64,000 nt of DNA from Otis tarda (Eukaryota > Chordata > Aves > Otidiformes > Otididae): positions 142,794,690-142,858,689 of the forward strand of contig CM048553.1 of NCBI GenBank assembly GCA_026413225.1, given 5' to 3'. The stretch's first letter is position 1; every line of letters starts with the position of its first letter. Positions 39,528-50,917 of this stretch are shown here, piece after piece. The notes beneath the pieces are model-generated. The model did no database searches. It was not told where the DNA came from and was given only the letters and a program-made list of their open reading frames with translations. The position numbers were made by a program, and so were the translations under genes.

Positions 39528-40130
39528 CAGCCTTGGTAGCACAGCATAGCTAGCGGGGCAAGAGAGGTGATTGTCCCACTTTACACTGCACTGGTGTGGC
39601 TGCACCTTGAGTACTGCGTGCAGTTTTGGGCATCTCAATGTATGAAGGACATCAGACTATTAGAGCATGTCCAGAGGACGACCAAGGTGGTGGAAGGTTT
39701 TGAGGGCAAGACTTAGAAGAAGTGGCTGAGGTCACTTGGTTTGTTCAGCTTGGAGAAGAGAAGGCTAAGGGGTGAGCTCATCACAGTTTACAGCTTCCTT
39801 GTGGGGGGCAGTGGAGGAGGAGGTGCTGATCTCCTCTCTGGTGACCAGCGATAGGACACGAGGAAGTGGAATGAAGCTGTGTCAGGGGAAGTTCAGACTG
39901 GACATTGGGAAAAGGTTCTTCGCTGAGAGAGTGGTCCCTCACTGGAACAGGGTCCCCAGGGAAGTGGTCACAGCGCCAAGCCTGTCAGAGTTCAAGGAGC
40001 ATCTGGACAAAGGTCTTAGTCATATGGTTTAGTTTTAGGTAGTGCTGCAAGGAGCAGGGAGCTGGACTCAATGGTCCTTATGGGTCCCTTCCAACTCCAG
40101 ATATTGTATGATTCTGTGATTTTCTGTGTG
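39528..40130 (+). mobile_element. CR1 LINE 3' fragment of another subfamily, plus strand
   Basis: Reverse-transcriptase C-terminal sequence (CACCTTGAGTACTGCGTGCA, GTTTTGGGC, GAGCATGTCCAGAGGACGAC) is followed by a 3' UTR ending GGGAGCTGGACTCAATGGTC, CTTATGGGTCCCTTCCAACT and ATTGTATGATTCTGTGATT. The CAATGGTCCTTATGGGTCCC ending differs from the ACTAGATGACCTTTGAAGG ending at 3030 and 62590, so this is a different CR1 subfamily. The open frame at 39772-40032 lies inside it. A T25 run starts about 8 bp after its end. Confidence 0.92.
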
Positions 40131-40137
40131 GTGTTTG

Positions 40138-40162
40138 TTTTTTTTTTTTTTTTTTTTTTTTT
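40138..40162. repeat. T25 run next to a CR1 3' end
   Basis: Uninterrupted T run about 8 bp beyond the CR1 copy ending near 40130. CR1 does not make poly(A) tails, so the run is either independent or grew at the insertion edge. Confidence 0.9.
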
Positions 40163-41379
40163 GTCTGAGCTTTGCAGCTTGTACTAAGACCTGTGCTACT
40201 GTGACTACATTGTTAGAGTCTAGGTTTAGGTTAAGTAAGGCAAGTTTAGGTTAAGATGAATAATGTTTCTGTGGGATTCAGTACAGCAGTAACTGCATGA
40301 TAAGCATCTCAATTTTTCTATTACCATTTTGGTACATTTCATTACAGTTGGATCTTTCATTTTTCTCAGACAATTTCAGCAATGAGTTATGACACAGATG
40401 ATTTAAGTGGTGTAGTTCTGTTGACTTCAGTTTAATGCCATCTGCATACAGACCCCAGGCTTATTGTGGTCCTGACACATTCTCTCCCTTTTTGGCCTCT
40501 TGTTGGTGTTGATATTGTGTCTTGTAGTACTAAAAAAACTGTGAACACTTAGTGCCATTAATCTTCAAACCGTTTACAAGCGTTAACTAATGAATATGCT
40601 CAGTACCTCTGTGCTATAGATAATTTGTTATTTTTATTAGCTGGCTTCTTAATGAAGCTGCAACATTAGTACAGAACTTCGAACACAAAGTGGCATAAAT
40701 AACATCTAATTGAGACTTTCAGGCAACAAAAATCTCAAAATCAAATCACTGTGAGATATTTGAATATTTTTACCAGTGCCTTTAAGAGTAAAAATCTTTG
40801 TGAAATAAAACAACTTGGAACTCTAATTTGGATTATTTCTATTGTGTGCCAAATCTGGTGGAACACGGTACTTATTTTGCCTGAATTAATTATTATAAAA
40901 ATAATTAAGAAAATAAGAAAACGTTGTAATAGTATTTTCTTAAATAAAACAATATTTTCAGACATCCTGAATTTGTGTTATAAAATGTTAGCCTCAATCA
41001 CTTTTCTATAAAACTGTTCAAAATTAGTAATTCTAATGTCCATTTATATTATCTTACTCCAGCCATAACTGCCTATTTGTATTTTTTTTACCAAAAATGT
41101 AACTACCTTTCCTCCATAAAAAATTTTTAGCCCATCAGCAAAGTTACTGCTGCTGTTGCTAACCACAGTCTCTACAGAAAGAATTATTTTTTTTAGGAAT
41201 TAAGGGAACAAATAGGCAAAACCAGTTGGACTGAGGAGTTCAAGGAACTCATTTGTGTGCAGAGATGGCTAGGGATTAGAGTGTAGCAATTAACTGTAAC
41301 TTCTCTGCAGAAGATTAAATGATACAAGACCACCTAGAAATTACTGGTTAAACTGAAACAATGAGGATTAATTGAATAA

Positions 41380-42190
41380 TGACATAGAAGGGAAAGCTGT
41401 AGGGAACTTCCTAGCTGAGTTCCTCAAGCATTAGTACTGGGGAAGATCTGTAATATTTTCACTAGTGGCCTTGGCATGGAGACCAAGAATGCTGTAATTA
41501 AATACACTGGTGATACAAAGTTGGATACTTATCAGTACAGGGGAGCAATGGGATACCTTCTAATAAAGAACCAGGTGACCTTGTGAACTCCAATAGTAAA
41601 AATGAGTGAGATTAAATAACACCAAGTGTAAAATCAGGAATTTTAAGACTAATAAGAATTTCTAGTCTGAACTACAGATGAAGGACTCCTGTGTGGCTCA
41701 GTCCTGCTCAACAACCCTGAATTCTGCTTTCAGTAGCAGGATAGCTGCATCCAAGCTGTTCATTAGGAGCAGTTCTTGCTCCACGCTGTTGTCCCACACT
41801 GTGTGCTGGCATTGTCTGGGAGATGCTGCTTAGCACAGGCCTGACTGTGCCAGGAAGCTTAAGAACTAACAGGCAATCATGGGCCAGCACCTGGCCCCGT
41901 GACATGGTTATGCCTTGCTAGTATAGGCCTAGCGTGAAAGAACAAAATCTATTTGGTCTTGAAAAATGAGAACAGAGAGGTATGTGATTGCTCTCTTTAA
42001 AAACATCACGCAGCCAACACTGAGGAGAGAAAGGAGCTATTTAACTAAATGACAACACTGGTACGAGAATAAATAGTAATAAACTAGCTTGGAATAAATG
42101 AGCACTGGAAATTAAAAGACATTCTTTCCATTGTAACTGTAGGACTTGGAAAAACATTCTGACAGATCTTGGCCTCATTATTTCCAGTTA
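41380..42190 (+). mobile_element. Probable ancient CR1/L3-like LINE relic
   Basis: Order and wording of several blocks resemble the coding part of CR1/L3-class LINEs: a block like GTGATACAAAGTTGGATACT, one like ATTAAATAACACCAAGTGTA, CTCTCTTTAAAAACATCACG, and near the end a GGAAATTAAAAGACATTCTT block. Divergence is high and no frame survives for long. The resemblance is by eye, so the assignment and the ends are tentative. Confidence 0.45.
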
Positions 42191-43910
42191 ATTCTAAGGT
42201 GGAACTTTATTAAATTATAAAGATGTTAAAAAAAACATCTGGTGTCTGAAGCAGCAGGCAAGTGGAATCAATACACAAAGTTTCTTTCTATCCAGTATTC
42301 TTATTTAGTGAGCTAAAACTTGCTGAGAAAAGAGCCAGCAAATGTATGCTCAGTTCACTTGTTTTCATAAGATTGTTACAAATCTGAAACTTTACTGAAG
42401 GTGTAACTTGGTCATCTGTACATTCTCAATACATAATTCCAAGGTTAAATACATAATTCCAATGTGGAACTGTGCTGTACATTCTATTAGTTTATGGGAT
42501 GTTTATTTCATGCCAAAACCCATCAGACTTATTTAATGAGCCTTCATTACCCTGTGGAGTACTGTGTAGGCTTACAAACTTTTTGGAAGCAATGCAGCTG
42601 TATTTGCCAGGACGTAACACTCACCAGTGCACACTGTGTCCGAATCACTCCCAGTTTCGCATTAGCCGTTTCCTCACTGGAAGTCTGTACACCATCTAGT
42701 TCTTCATGAAATCATGAAAGTTCAGGAAGGAGTTGTGTACAGTCAATAAGACAAGGAATTATGTGAAGGAATTATGCACTGTTTCCATTGGCATTGATAG
42801 AAACACTTTGGACTGGACAGTGTTGAGTTGTGCCTGTGCCATAATGAAAAAAGCAAATTAGTGCCTTTACAGCTCTTGAAGAATATGAGTTATTTTATAC
42901 ATGAATTGCTTCTTTTTATATGGTATACTTAAGGAAGGATGTGCTCTGGCTTATATTAACCCACTAGAGTAGTGTTCAAACTGACAGTTTCTAGTCCTAC
43001 TATGCATGTGGAGGGCTTTTTTGTATTTTTTGAACATAAATAATCTGTTTTCCTAGTCGAATGTCATATTCACTAATTGTGCTCGTTTGGAAAAAAATGA
43101 ACAAAATTGCTAGAATATGCCTTAAGGATAATAAAAAAAATGGTACAACTGAGATGCAGTGTTCTTTAGGATGATAAGTACATCCTTAATACAAAAGATT
43201 GAGTATGCCTTTTAAAAATTGTAATAGCTTAGGATTTTTTTTCTTATTCTTAAACGATAAAATAATGTAAATATATACTGTATCAAATGCATGCATAAGA
43301 AGTGATATTTTATGCTGACTTGCTTTTTCATGACCATCATAACTTTTCATATATAATATGTCTATTCACTACAGACTCAAGAGCAAATATGTAGTATAGT
43401 CACCTTCTCAGTATACATAATTTCTGTGTGCAAATACACATATCCTTAGAATATATGTAAAGCTGTTAGTCTCACACCAGTATTGTAAGCTTTCCCACTT
43501 TTATTAACTGGTATTTGAATCTTTGTGGTATTTGATACAATTTTGAGGGATGGGTATCTATGTGTCATTACAGATATAGGGCCAATAAACATTATAGCAG
43601 TTTTGGCATTTGGTCAAACTGATTATAACTTTATTACTTGCATGAAAGTGTAAGACAGTAGCATAGCACAGACTAGTGGCATAGCAAAATACTGAAAAAA
43701 ATAGGTAGTCTTTATCAACTCTTATAAGAGTCACAAATTCAGAGATTGTCTTTGATCCTGTAATATGCTTCATTGACTAAATGCATTAATTTCTCAGAAG
43801 GAAATGGTGTGACACAAAGGGTGAAGGCATCCCATGGGTGTAGTTGAATGAATAAAACAGAATTGGATGGATGAATACTAAGATGTAACCTCTGTTTACT
43901 GTAGTGCAGT

Positions 43911-44180
43911 ATCAGAATAGTTTCAGTTGGAAGGGATTTACAATGATGATGTAGTCCAACTGTCTGACCACTTCAGAGCTGACCAAAAGTTAAAGCATTA
44001 ACATTTAACAAGTTAAAGCATACCCTTATTAAGGGCATTGTCCAAATGCCTCTTAAACACTGACAGGCTTGGGGTATCGACCACCTCTCTGGGAAGCCTG
44101 TTCCAGTGTTTGACCACCCTCTATAAAGAAATGCTTCCTAATGTACAGTCTAAACCTCCCTGATTTACAGTCTTCTGGTT
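43911..44180 (-). mobile_element. CR1 LINE 3' fragment, minus strand, diverged
   Basis: It opens ATCAGAATAGTTTCAGTTGG with AAGGGATTTACAATGATGAT, then has GGCATTGTCCAAATGCCTCT, ACCACCTCTCTGGGAAGCCT and GTTCCAGTGTTTGACCACCC. A short local duplication (AAGTTAAAGCAT twice, around 43987-44020) interrupts it. Confidence 0.9.
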
Positions 44181-44438
44181 GTAGGAGAAGCTACAATGTT
44201 AATATTGTTATTAATTTTTTCTTAGAGTATGTGAAATCTTGCAGGTTCATTTTGCATTGAAAGAGAAGCAGTAAAATTCATTGACATAAAATAAAAGTAA
44301 ACCATCTTTAAGGAATATTTCACATTACTATAACCACTGGAAATTTTTATTCTTATTTACAATCAAATAAATCCAGAGTTGTTCTGCTGACCTTAAAACA
44401 GTTATTTGGGATTTATTTTTATGTAGCCAGTTGCAAAT

Positions 44439-44517
44439 GATCATAGAATTACTCAGTTTGGAAGGGACCTGGGATTTATCCAGTCCAACCTTCTGCTCAA
44501 AGTAGGATTCAAACTGG
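44439..44517 (-). mobile_element. CR1 LINE 3' end, very short, minus strand
   Basis: About 80 bp: GATCATAGAATTACTCAGTT, GGAAGGGACCTGGGATTTAT, CCAGTCCAACCTTCTGCTCA. It lies 260 bp from the previous CR1 fragment in the same orientation but starts again at the 3' terminus, so it is a separate insertion. Confidence 0.85.
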
Positions 44518-45490
44518 AAAAGAAAAGAGAAAAACTATTAAGTTGCAAAAAAGAATAGATGCTTGGAAAGAAAACAGCAGGAAAAGAAACAAGATTTCTT
44601 TGAAAAACGGTAGAAATTGATGATGTTGTTTACATGATGATTACTTGTCTGCACAGTTAGAGTAGTAAAACGAATTGGAAAAGTTTCTGCTTAATTAAAA
44701 ATATATCCAGTCTCTACTGTTTGCAATGTATGAGAATAAAGTAGGTATGATTTATTTTGTTCACTCTTACCTCTAAGAGAGAATATAGATTTCAGGCAGG
44801 AAGGAAAAAGTGGATTATTGTTTTTTTAGAGTGAGCATGAGCCTTTTTTTTTAGTGGTGCATAGAACTAAATTGATAGGATTTTATATTTTAGCTAACTT
44901 CAAGAATTCTTCTATTCTAATTCAAAGAGCTTTGAACTCTAAATAATATGCAGAGTACTAAAAAGTTTTACTTCTGACAGGGACAATTAATAGTCCTGTT
45001 GCTATTTTACTGGAAAACTTAGGGGGATTTTAATGTGTTCAGAAACAAACCAGAAAAGCAGTTAAATATCATTTTTCTGGGGAGACAGTGTTCAAAGGGA
45101 CCCTTGCAATCCCAGAACCAGGACACTCACTGATTAAATTTACAGTTCTTTGGAAACATTATTATATTTCAAATATGCAAAATGGGGAGGGATCAGCAGA
45201 AATTTTGACTAGAGGTAAGGAAGATACCATTGGGCCTTACTTGTACTAGGGCCACATTAGCCAAAGATGCATAGATTTGCTGTATAATCATAACTTCTGT
45301 GGCTGTACAGAGGAAGCTGACTCATGTTACTGAGTGCCAAAACTGATTCAGCAGTGTCTATTCCAAGTCAACGCAGTGACTAATGGAGAGATGAAGTACT
45401 CCTTCCCTGAAAAAATCTTCCTTGGTATAGAGTGGCTTCAAACATTGTACTACTCCATGATGTAATAAAGTTGTTTTGCAGCTGTGACAG

Positions 45491-45520
45491 ATCTATCTAT
45501 CTATTTATTTATTTATTTTT
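45491..45520. repeat. Compound (ATCT)n(ATTT)n microsatellite
   Basis: About three ATCT units pass into about four ATTT units and a T run. Confidence 0.9.
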
Positions 45521-48500
45521 TAAAAAGGGGGTACTAACTAGTATGTTAGTAAACATGATTAGTTACCTTGATACTGGACCCAAGCTTTCTACTCTTCCAT
45601 TTTTCTCCCCCTTCTTTTCAGTGCTGTATTCTTGTTACCTTGTATAATGTTTAAGGCATGGTATCTTACATTAAATATGAGGACAAAAAACCCCATATAT
45701 ATTTAAACCAAGTGAAATTTTTTTAAGAACTCTAGAAGCAAGCACAAAGGTCATTATAATGCTAACATATTACATGCTTCTGCCAAGCAGAGTAATTCTA
45801 AAACTTTTGGTAAACTCATTAATAATAAACCTTACTATCTTATGGAAGCCTTCCAGTACGATTTTGCACCTCTACACTCTTGTAATTCAAAGTAACGTTC
45901 TGAAGGCTGATGAGGATTTGGTGTAATTATTTCTTATATTGTGCTGTCTAAGCTATCAAACTCAGGCTGATATGTAGTCAAATGTACTATGTCTTTTAAT
46001 CTAATCTTAAATAAAGTAACATTTCCATTTAATTCTTAGAAGTTAGTGTTAGACCATCTGTAATTATACTTGTGAGAACAGTGAATGGTATTTTGTAACG
46101 TAGCTGTCTTTTCACATAATACAACTGAAAATATTAAAATGATTGTCATGCAATATCCTTTTTATTAAATCACGGCAATTTTTTTTTGGTTTAAAATGTC
46201 TACAGATGTAATTTCTTTATAAATATCTTTTTGAACTTGTTGAATTTAAAGTGGTGTGTGAAATGCGTTCTGAAGAACTTCATCTAACAGACAAATTTGT
46301 CATGTTTTATTTAGGACAATACAAAGGAGTGATTTTTTTGTGTATTAATTATATCTGACATGTAGATATAAAATGGCTGATTATGTGGATATTGCAGGTT
46401 TTGCAGATTTTTTTTGTGTGTGTGCTTATGTAATAAAAATTGCTAATATTATGTGACAAAGCCTTTCATCAATGTTACCAGAAGTTAAAGCACATTATAG
46501 AATAATCTTGTAAAAATTGATGAAGAAATAAAAAGTTAGTTAAAATTTGTTTGTTCCATGTATGGAATTAATCTTTATGAATGGAAAGTATATGGAAGCT
46601 TTGAGGTAAATCTGTCTAGTCCAAATTCAGAATACTTCTTTTCAGTGTTGTATAAAAAAAAAATTTGTCTTAAAAAACCAAATTAAATTAAGAGTTAAGG
46701 TAAAAATGTCAGGCTAGATATATTTTGTGTGGTTATTTTCACACTTTACAGGATAAATTTATTTGAGAAGAACTTCAGCAATTCTTATCCTAGGCACTAG
46801 GTGGTGTTTCAGCCTTTTGTGCTGAAATGTACACCTCGACACAGTACCATCAGCACTTTAGATTCTCATTTTAAACTAGATAATTAGATATATTGGAAAG
46901 ATAAATATATATATATCTCTCTTAATAATAATTAGAGATGTTGGAGAGCAGATTTTTGTCCATTTTTTTTCCTTTTCAAATTGGCAGTGTTCCCACGCTG
47001 AGAAGAAATGACACCCGCAAATTGCAACACTGATGTTCACATACAAAATGCGTTCGTGACTGTTAAACTCTTCAGAGTGGTGGTTAGAAGATTTGAAAAT
47101 GGGTGTAGTAGGTAGCGTGCCGACTTCAGAGTGCAGATTTCTGATGCAGGGGATTAACCCTTTTAAAATTTCTGTTTTAGAAGGGAAAAAACTGTGGTTC
47201 TTCTTTGCAGATATGTCAAAATGCACGTATTAAGCATGCAATCCACTTGTGTAGTCTCCCCTTCCCCTCTGCTGTGCTGCTGTCACAGTCACATGAAATG
47301 CTCTGTCCTGGTGGGATCTTGGCGAGGACAGAGCTGCTCTGTCGCAGGCCCCTGGGGTCAGAGGGAGAAATCCTGTCCAGGAACATGCCACCTTCCTGTC
47401 TGTGCTCTTGTGATGCTATCTTACACATGTCACTGGCATTTAATTGAAAGGTTTGCACTGTAAATTACCAGTATTTTTTAAATTGGAAGAATGCTTCTAC
47501 ATTCTACATTAAGATAGTCAATTTACTGTACTAATAGAAGGCTTGAGTTTCTTGGTGCTCACTGAAAGCACATAAATTTCTATGTCTGTGTAACAATTGC
47601 TGTTCTGCTTATTGTGTGTGATTATTTGAAGCTAAAATTATAACTGCTTAGGTCAACACTACGGAAGTCTGCATGGTGAAAATACACTGGAAACAAGGCT
47701 TTATCAGAAGAGTTAGATATGAATATTACAAAATACTTTTAGAAAGACAGAAAAAAACTGCAAAATACATAAATATATGCATTTTTCATGCTGTGTGTTT
47801 GCACTTTTTTCAACATGAAATACCTGAAGTAAATTTTTCTTATTTTAAAATTTTCTTTGTGTCATGAAGTGCTTTCAGTTTAAGTGCTCATGTTGTTTCT
47901 TGCAGGTCTGACCAAATTAATTTGGCAGTCTGTAAGAAAGATTGCCCAGTGGAAGCAGTTGGAACCAGTTTGACTTCAGAAGGGCCTGAGAGATAATATG
48001 GTGTCTTCCTTAAAGGGTCACTGACAGTCAGTGAAAAACAGCTTTCAAGCTATAGAGACGGAAATAAAATACCAGAGGATGATATAGTAGATAGTGACAA
48101 CAAAGACAGGCATAGCTTCTTTAATCAGGGACTGGGTTTGGACAAACTTTTATCATAAAATGTTTTCTTGTTTCATATAGGTCTCATGGCATGAACAATT
48201 GCATTGCTCTATTCTGCTATACAATGCCATCTACTCAGTTTGGCGGGAGCTGAGATTTATGTTGAAACAAATGACTAAATTTTGTGTATCACAGGGAAAA
48301 GGTTAGGTCAGGAGTACTCTTCCTGATTCTACTTTTAGAGGAGGAGATATTAAATCATATTCATTTGGAAGGACCTCTCATTCTGTTGGGTACAAGAGAA
48401 TAATACTGGTCATCCTGGACTGCATTGTCCTGGGACAAAATGTGAGTGTCAGCCAAGGACATAGTTGCTCAAGTGTTTAGACTGTGATATCTAGTTTTTG

Positions 48501-50606
48501 TGACATTTTATCATGTACTAATAGAATGAAAAATAGCACACAAAAAAAAAATCGTAGGATTTTGTCTTGTAGTCATTCAAATTGTTATATATTTGTATAC
48601 TTGTTTCAGATCTCATCCTTTCATTGCACTGACTCATATATGGAAAGTTTAGGACTTCTTTCAACTGTGTACAAACCAAGCTGAAATATTAAAGGCTTTT
48701 AATTGCTATCGATTAAAGAGGGCAAAAATACTTCTGTCCTTGGTGCTGAAATTTCAGTTGGGAGCTTTCATGTGCTTTTAACTGGATTAGCAAAGGTAAA
48801 ACAGACATGTTCTAAAATTTGTAGTTGAATGATGGCCAGGCCTGACGCATACACAGTATTGACCTTTATTCTCAGGACATCTAACCTACTTCAGACAGCA
48901 AGCTGCTAGTCAGGGAGTCTCTCTTTTTTACCCTCAGTGCTTTGATTGTTCTGTCTTGCTGAAAGAAACAGACATGAGTTCTCATAGATGGAGTGTCAGT
49001 GCTATAAAAAGTTAAGAGGGTAGTTTACCAGGATGGGGCATATTGCCACCATAAGATGAGCAAGTAACACCTCCTTTTTCTGCCCCAGCCTGGCAGTTTG
49101 TGAAAGAGACAGTCAGTGAGTTTAATGTGAGTACGAACCTTGCATCCCAGTAGCCTTCTATATGAAGCTTTAACAAAAATATTTGGTGAGACTTGACTAA
49201 AGTGCATGGCTCAAATTTTATATTAGATAAGTGCCTGGAGAATAAGTAAGTTACAAATTGCAGCTTCTGAAACCTTTTCTGGTGGACTGAACTAGATGTA
49301 TAGTGGAGGTAGAAACTATATTTTCCATGTGATTCAACCATGGAGCTAGCTGCATTTAAAAGAATAATGAAGAGTATTAATGTAAACCTTTGGATGTCTT
49401 GTACTGTAAATCCTTGAAAATGAGGCAGCTCCAGTAGGAACTGGAGACATGATGACTAGATTGAAGGCTGAGTGTAGACATTCAAGGAATATGTAGTAAA
49501 AATTATACAATTTTGTCTATGAACTAAGACAAAATATATAAAGAACAGAAGAGCTGAGTTAAGGCTAAAGAAAAATGAAGATTAAGGAGTGAAGGACTAA
49601 ACTTGCAGTGAATTAATGCTATCTACAATTCAAATTTTAAGATAACACAATAACCAATTTGAATGTGCCATTTTATTAATAACTGGTCTGTTGTATTTGA
49701 TTCATTACATCCTGATTTATTCTTCTATAACGTAAGAACTGAATGTGAAATTAACTTACAGATAATTGGCATTGGCAATTTCCTGCACTGCCATGTGACT
49801 AAGGTGATAGGATACAAAAGCTTTGCAAGCAAGTATATTTTAGGATATTAGAAAATCTCATTACTGTATCCAGGATCTCACAACTGAGAAGCTGTAATCA
49901 TTTTAATAATTTAATAAGCATACAGTGAAAGCTAAATCTTGGCTATGAAGTGAAGAGAATAACCACCTCATTATTGTGTAACTTTATTTATAAAATGGCT
50001 TTAATTTACAATAGCTTTGAAAACCATCTCACTTCTTGAAGTCAGCTTTTTCATGTAAATGTGAGATACAGACCACTGCTGAAGTAAATTAGCAGAACAT
50101 TTTTGAGAATTATGAAATCACTTGTTTGCAACAGTGGAGAATCTATTCCAAAGTTCCTTACTCTGACTAAGTGATAGAATGGATTAAATGTTTAATGAAT
50201 TTTTTTATTCCTTTCTTTTTTTTCTATCATCCTATTATCCCTCACCTATAGTCTTAATTTTCAAATCTTCATTTACTGCCATTGGAATGTCAGTAGGTAG
50301 ATCCTTTTCGTGTATACGGCTACTATCTGTGGTTTTCCCTTGTACTATAAATAATGAAGTAGAAGTAGAATAAAAGTATTTTTGTGTTTGTATTTTTTTT
50401 TTTGTAAAACAATTTCCTCCAAGGTTGTACAGATGCTTTTTATTGTTCTGTGGCTATATTATTGTAATTTTAATAGAAAGAATTTAAATGGTATTCTTTC
50501 TACCTTTGGAAATCGCAACAAACGATTGGTAGATATATGCTTGATGAAAACTTTGTATACAGTGTTTACAAGCTAACAGATTTTCCATTTAAATATGTCT
50601 GAACAG

Positions 50607-50917
50607 GTAATGTGGGTATGTAACCTGTGCCGAAAACAACAAGAAATCCTCACAAAGTCAGGAGCCTGGTTCTATAACAGTGGATCAAATGCACCGCAAC
50701 AGCCTGACCAAGAAGGTATTAGAGGTCTGCAGAACGAGGAAGCACCTCAAGAGAAAAAAGCAAAGCTGCAGGAGCATTCACAGTACCAAGGACCATCAGG
50801 TGACATATCCACACAAGTTTTGGACAAAAACAGATCTCAAGGGCTCACAAGACAGGACTCAATTAAGAATGGTTCAGGAGTAAAGCGTCAAGTAACAGGT
50901 GACACAACATCAGACAG
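50607..50917 (+). CDS. RIMS2: RIMS2 internal coding exon B: end of zinc finger, SGAWF motif, linker start
   Basis: The 311-nt exon continues the RIM2 zinc-finger domain. It starts after TGTCTGAACAG and ends at CAG|GTAAGG, a near-consensus donor. It begins in phase 0 directly after exon A and leaves two bases (AG) to finish an Arg codon in the next exon. The translation begins VMWVCNLCRKQQEILTKSGA and continues WFYNSGSN. CNLC supplies the last pair of zinc ligands. SGAWF is the motif through which rabphilin and RIM contact the Rab3/Rab27 switch face. The rest is a low-complexity, charged linker with NEEAPQEKK, GPSGD and LTRQDSIKNGSGVK, ending TSDR. WFYNSGSN and the linker separate RIM2 from RIM1, as I recall both. 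The stretch DQEGIRG differs from the mammalian DQKVLRG I remember. The polypyrimidine tract before this exon is weak and interrupted by A-rich sequence. Skipping the exon would shift the frame because 311 is not divisible by 3. Confidence 0.95.

Larger units (their letters stand above)
17137..50606 (+). other. RIMS2: RIMS2 intron between exons A and B (33,470 bp)
   Basis: This complete phase-0 intron runs from GTATGG to GAACAG and splits the zinc finger between its third and fourth cysteine pairs. It is AT-rich and carries six clear CR1 fragments (19001-19155, 23316-23610, 24775-25240, 33626-33759, 39528-40130 and 43911-44180), a short one at 44439-44517 and an older CR1/L3-like relic at about 41380-42190. 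It also holds a CTCF-like site at 37778 and a candidate recursive splice point at 29318/29319. Outside these I see nothing identifiable in 17137-19000, 19160-23310, 25245-33620, 33765-37770, 37800-39520, 40170-41370, 42200-43900 and 44520-50606, apart from homopolymer runs and microsatellites listed separately. Confidence 0.93.

Noticed and set aside
47190-47460. Cluster of open frames on both strands in a GC-richer patch
   Set aside because: No domain, splice context or repeat family recognised. The frames overlap on both strands, which suggests base composition and not coding.
47895-47912. TTTCTTGCAG|GTCTGA as an exon start or recursive site
   Set aside because: The pyrimidine tract is good, but GTCTGA is a poor donor and no coding exon in RIMS2 frame follows.
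50680-50883. Second frame over exon B starting MDQMHRNSL
   Set aside because: It is an out-of-frame shadow of the RIMS2 exon.
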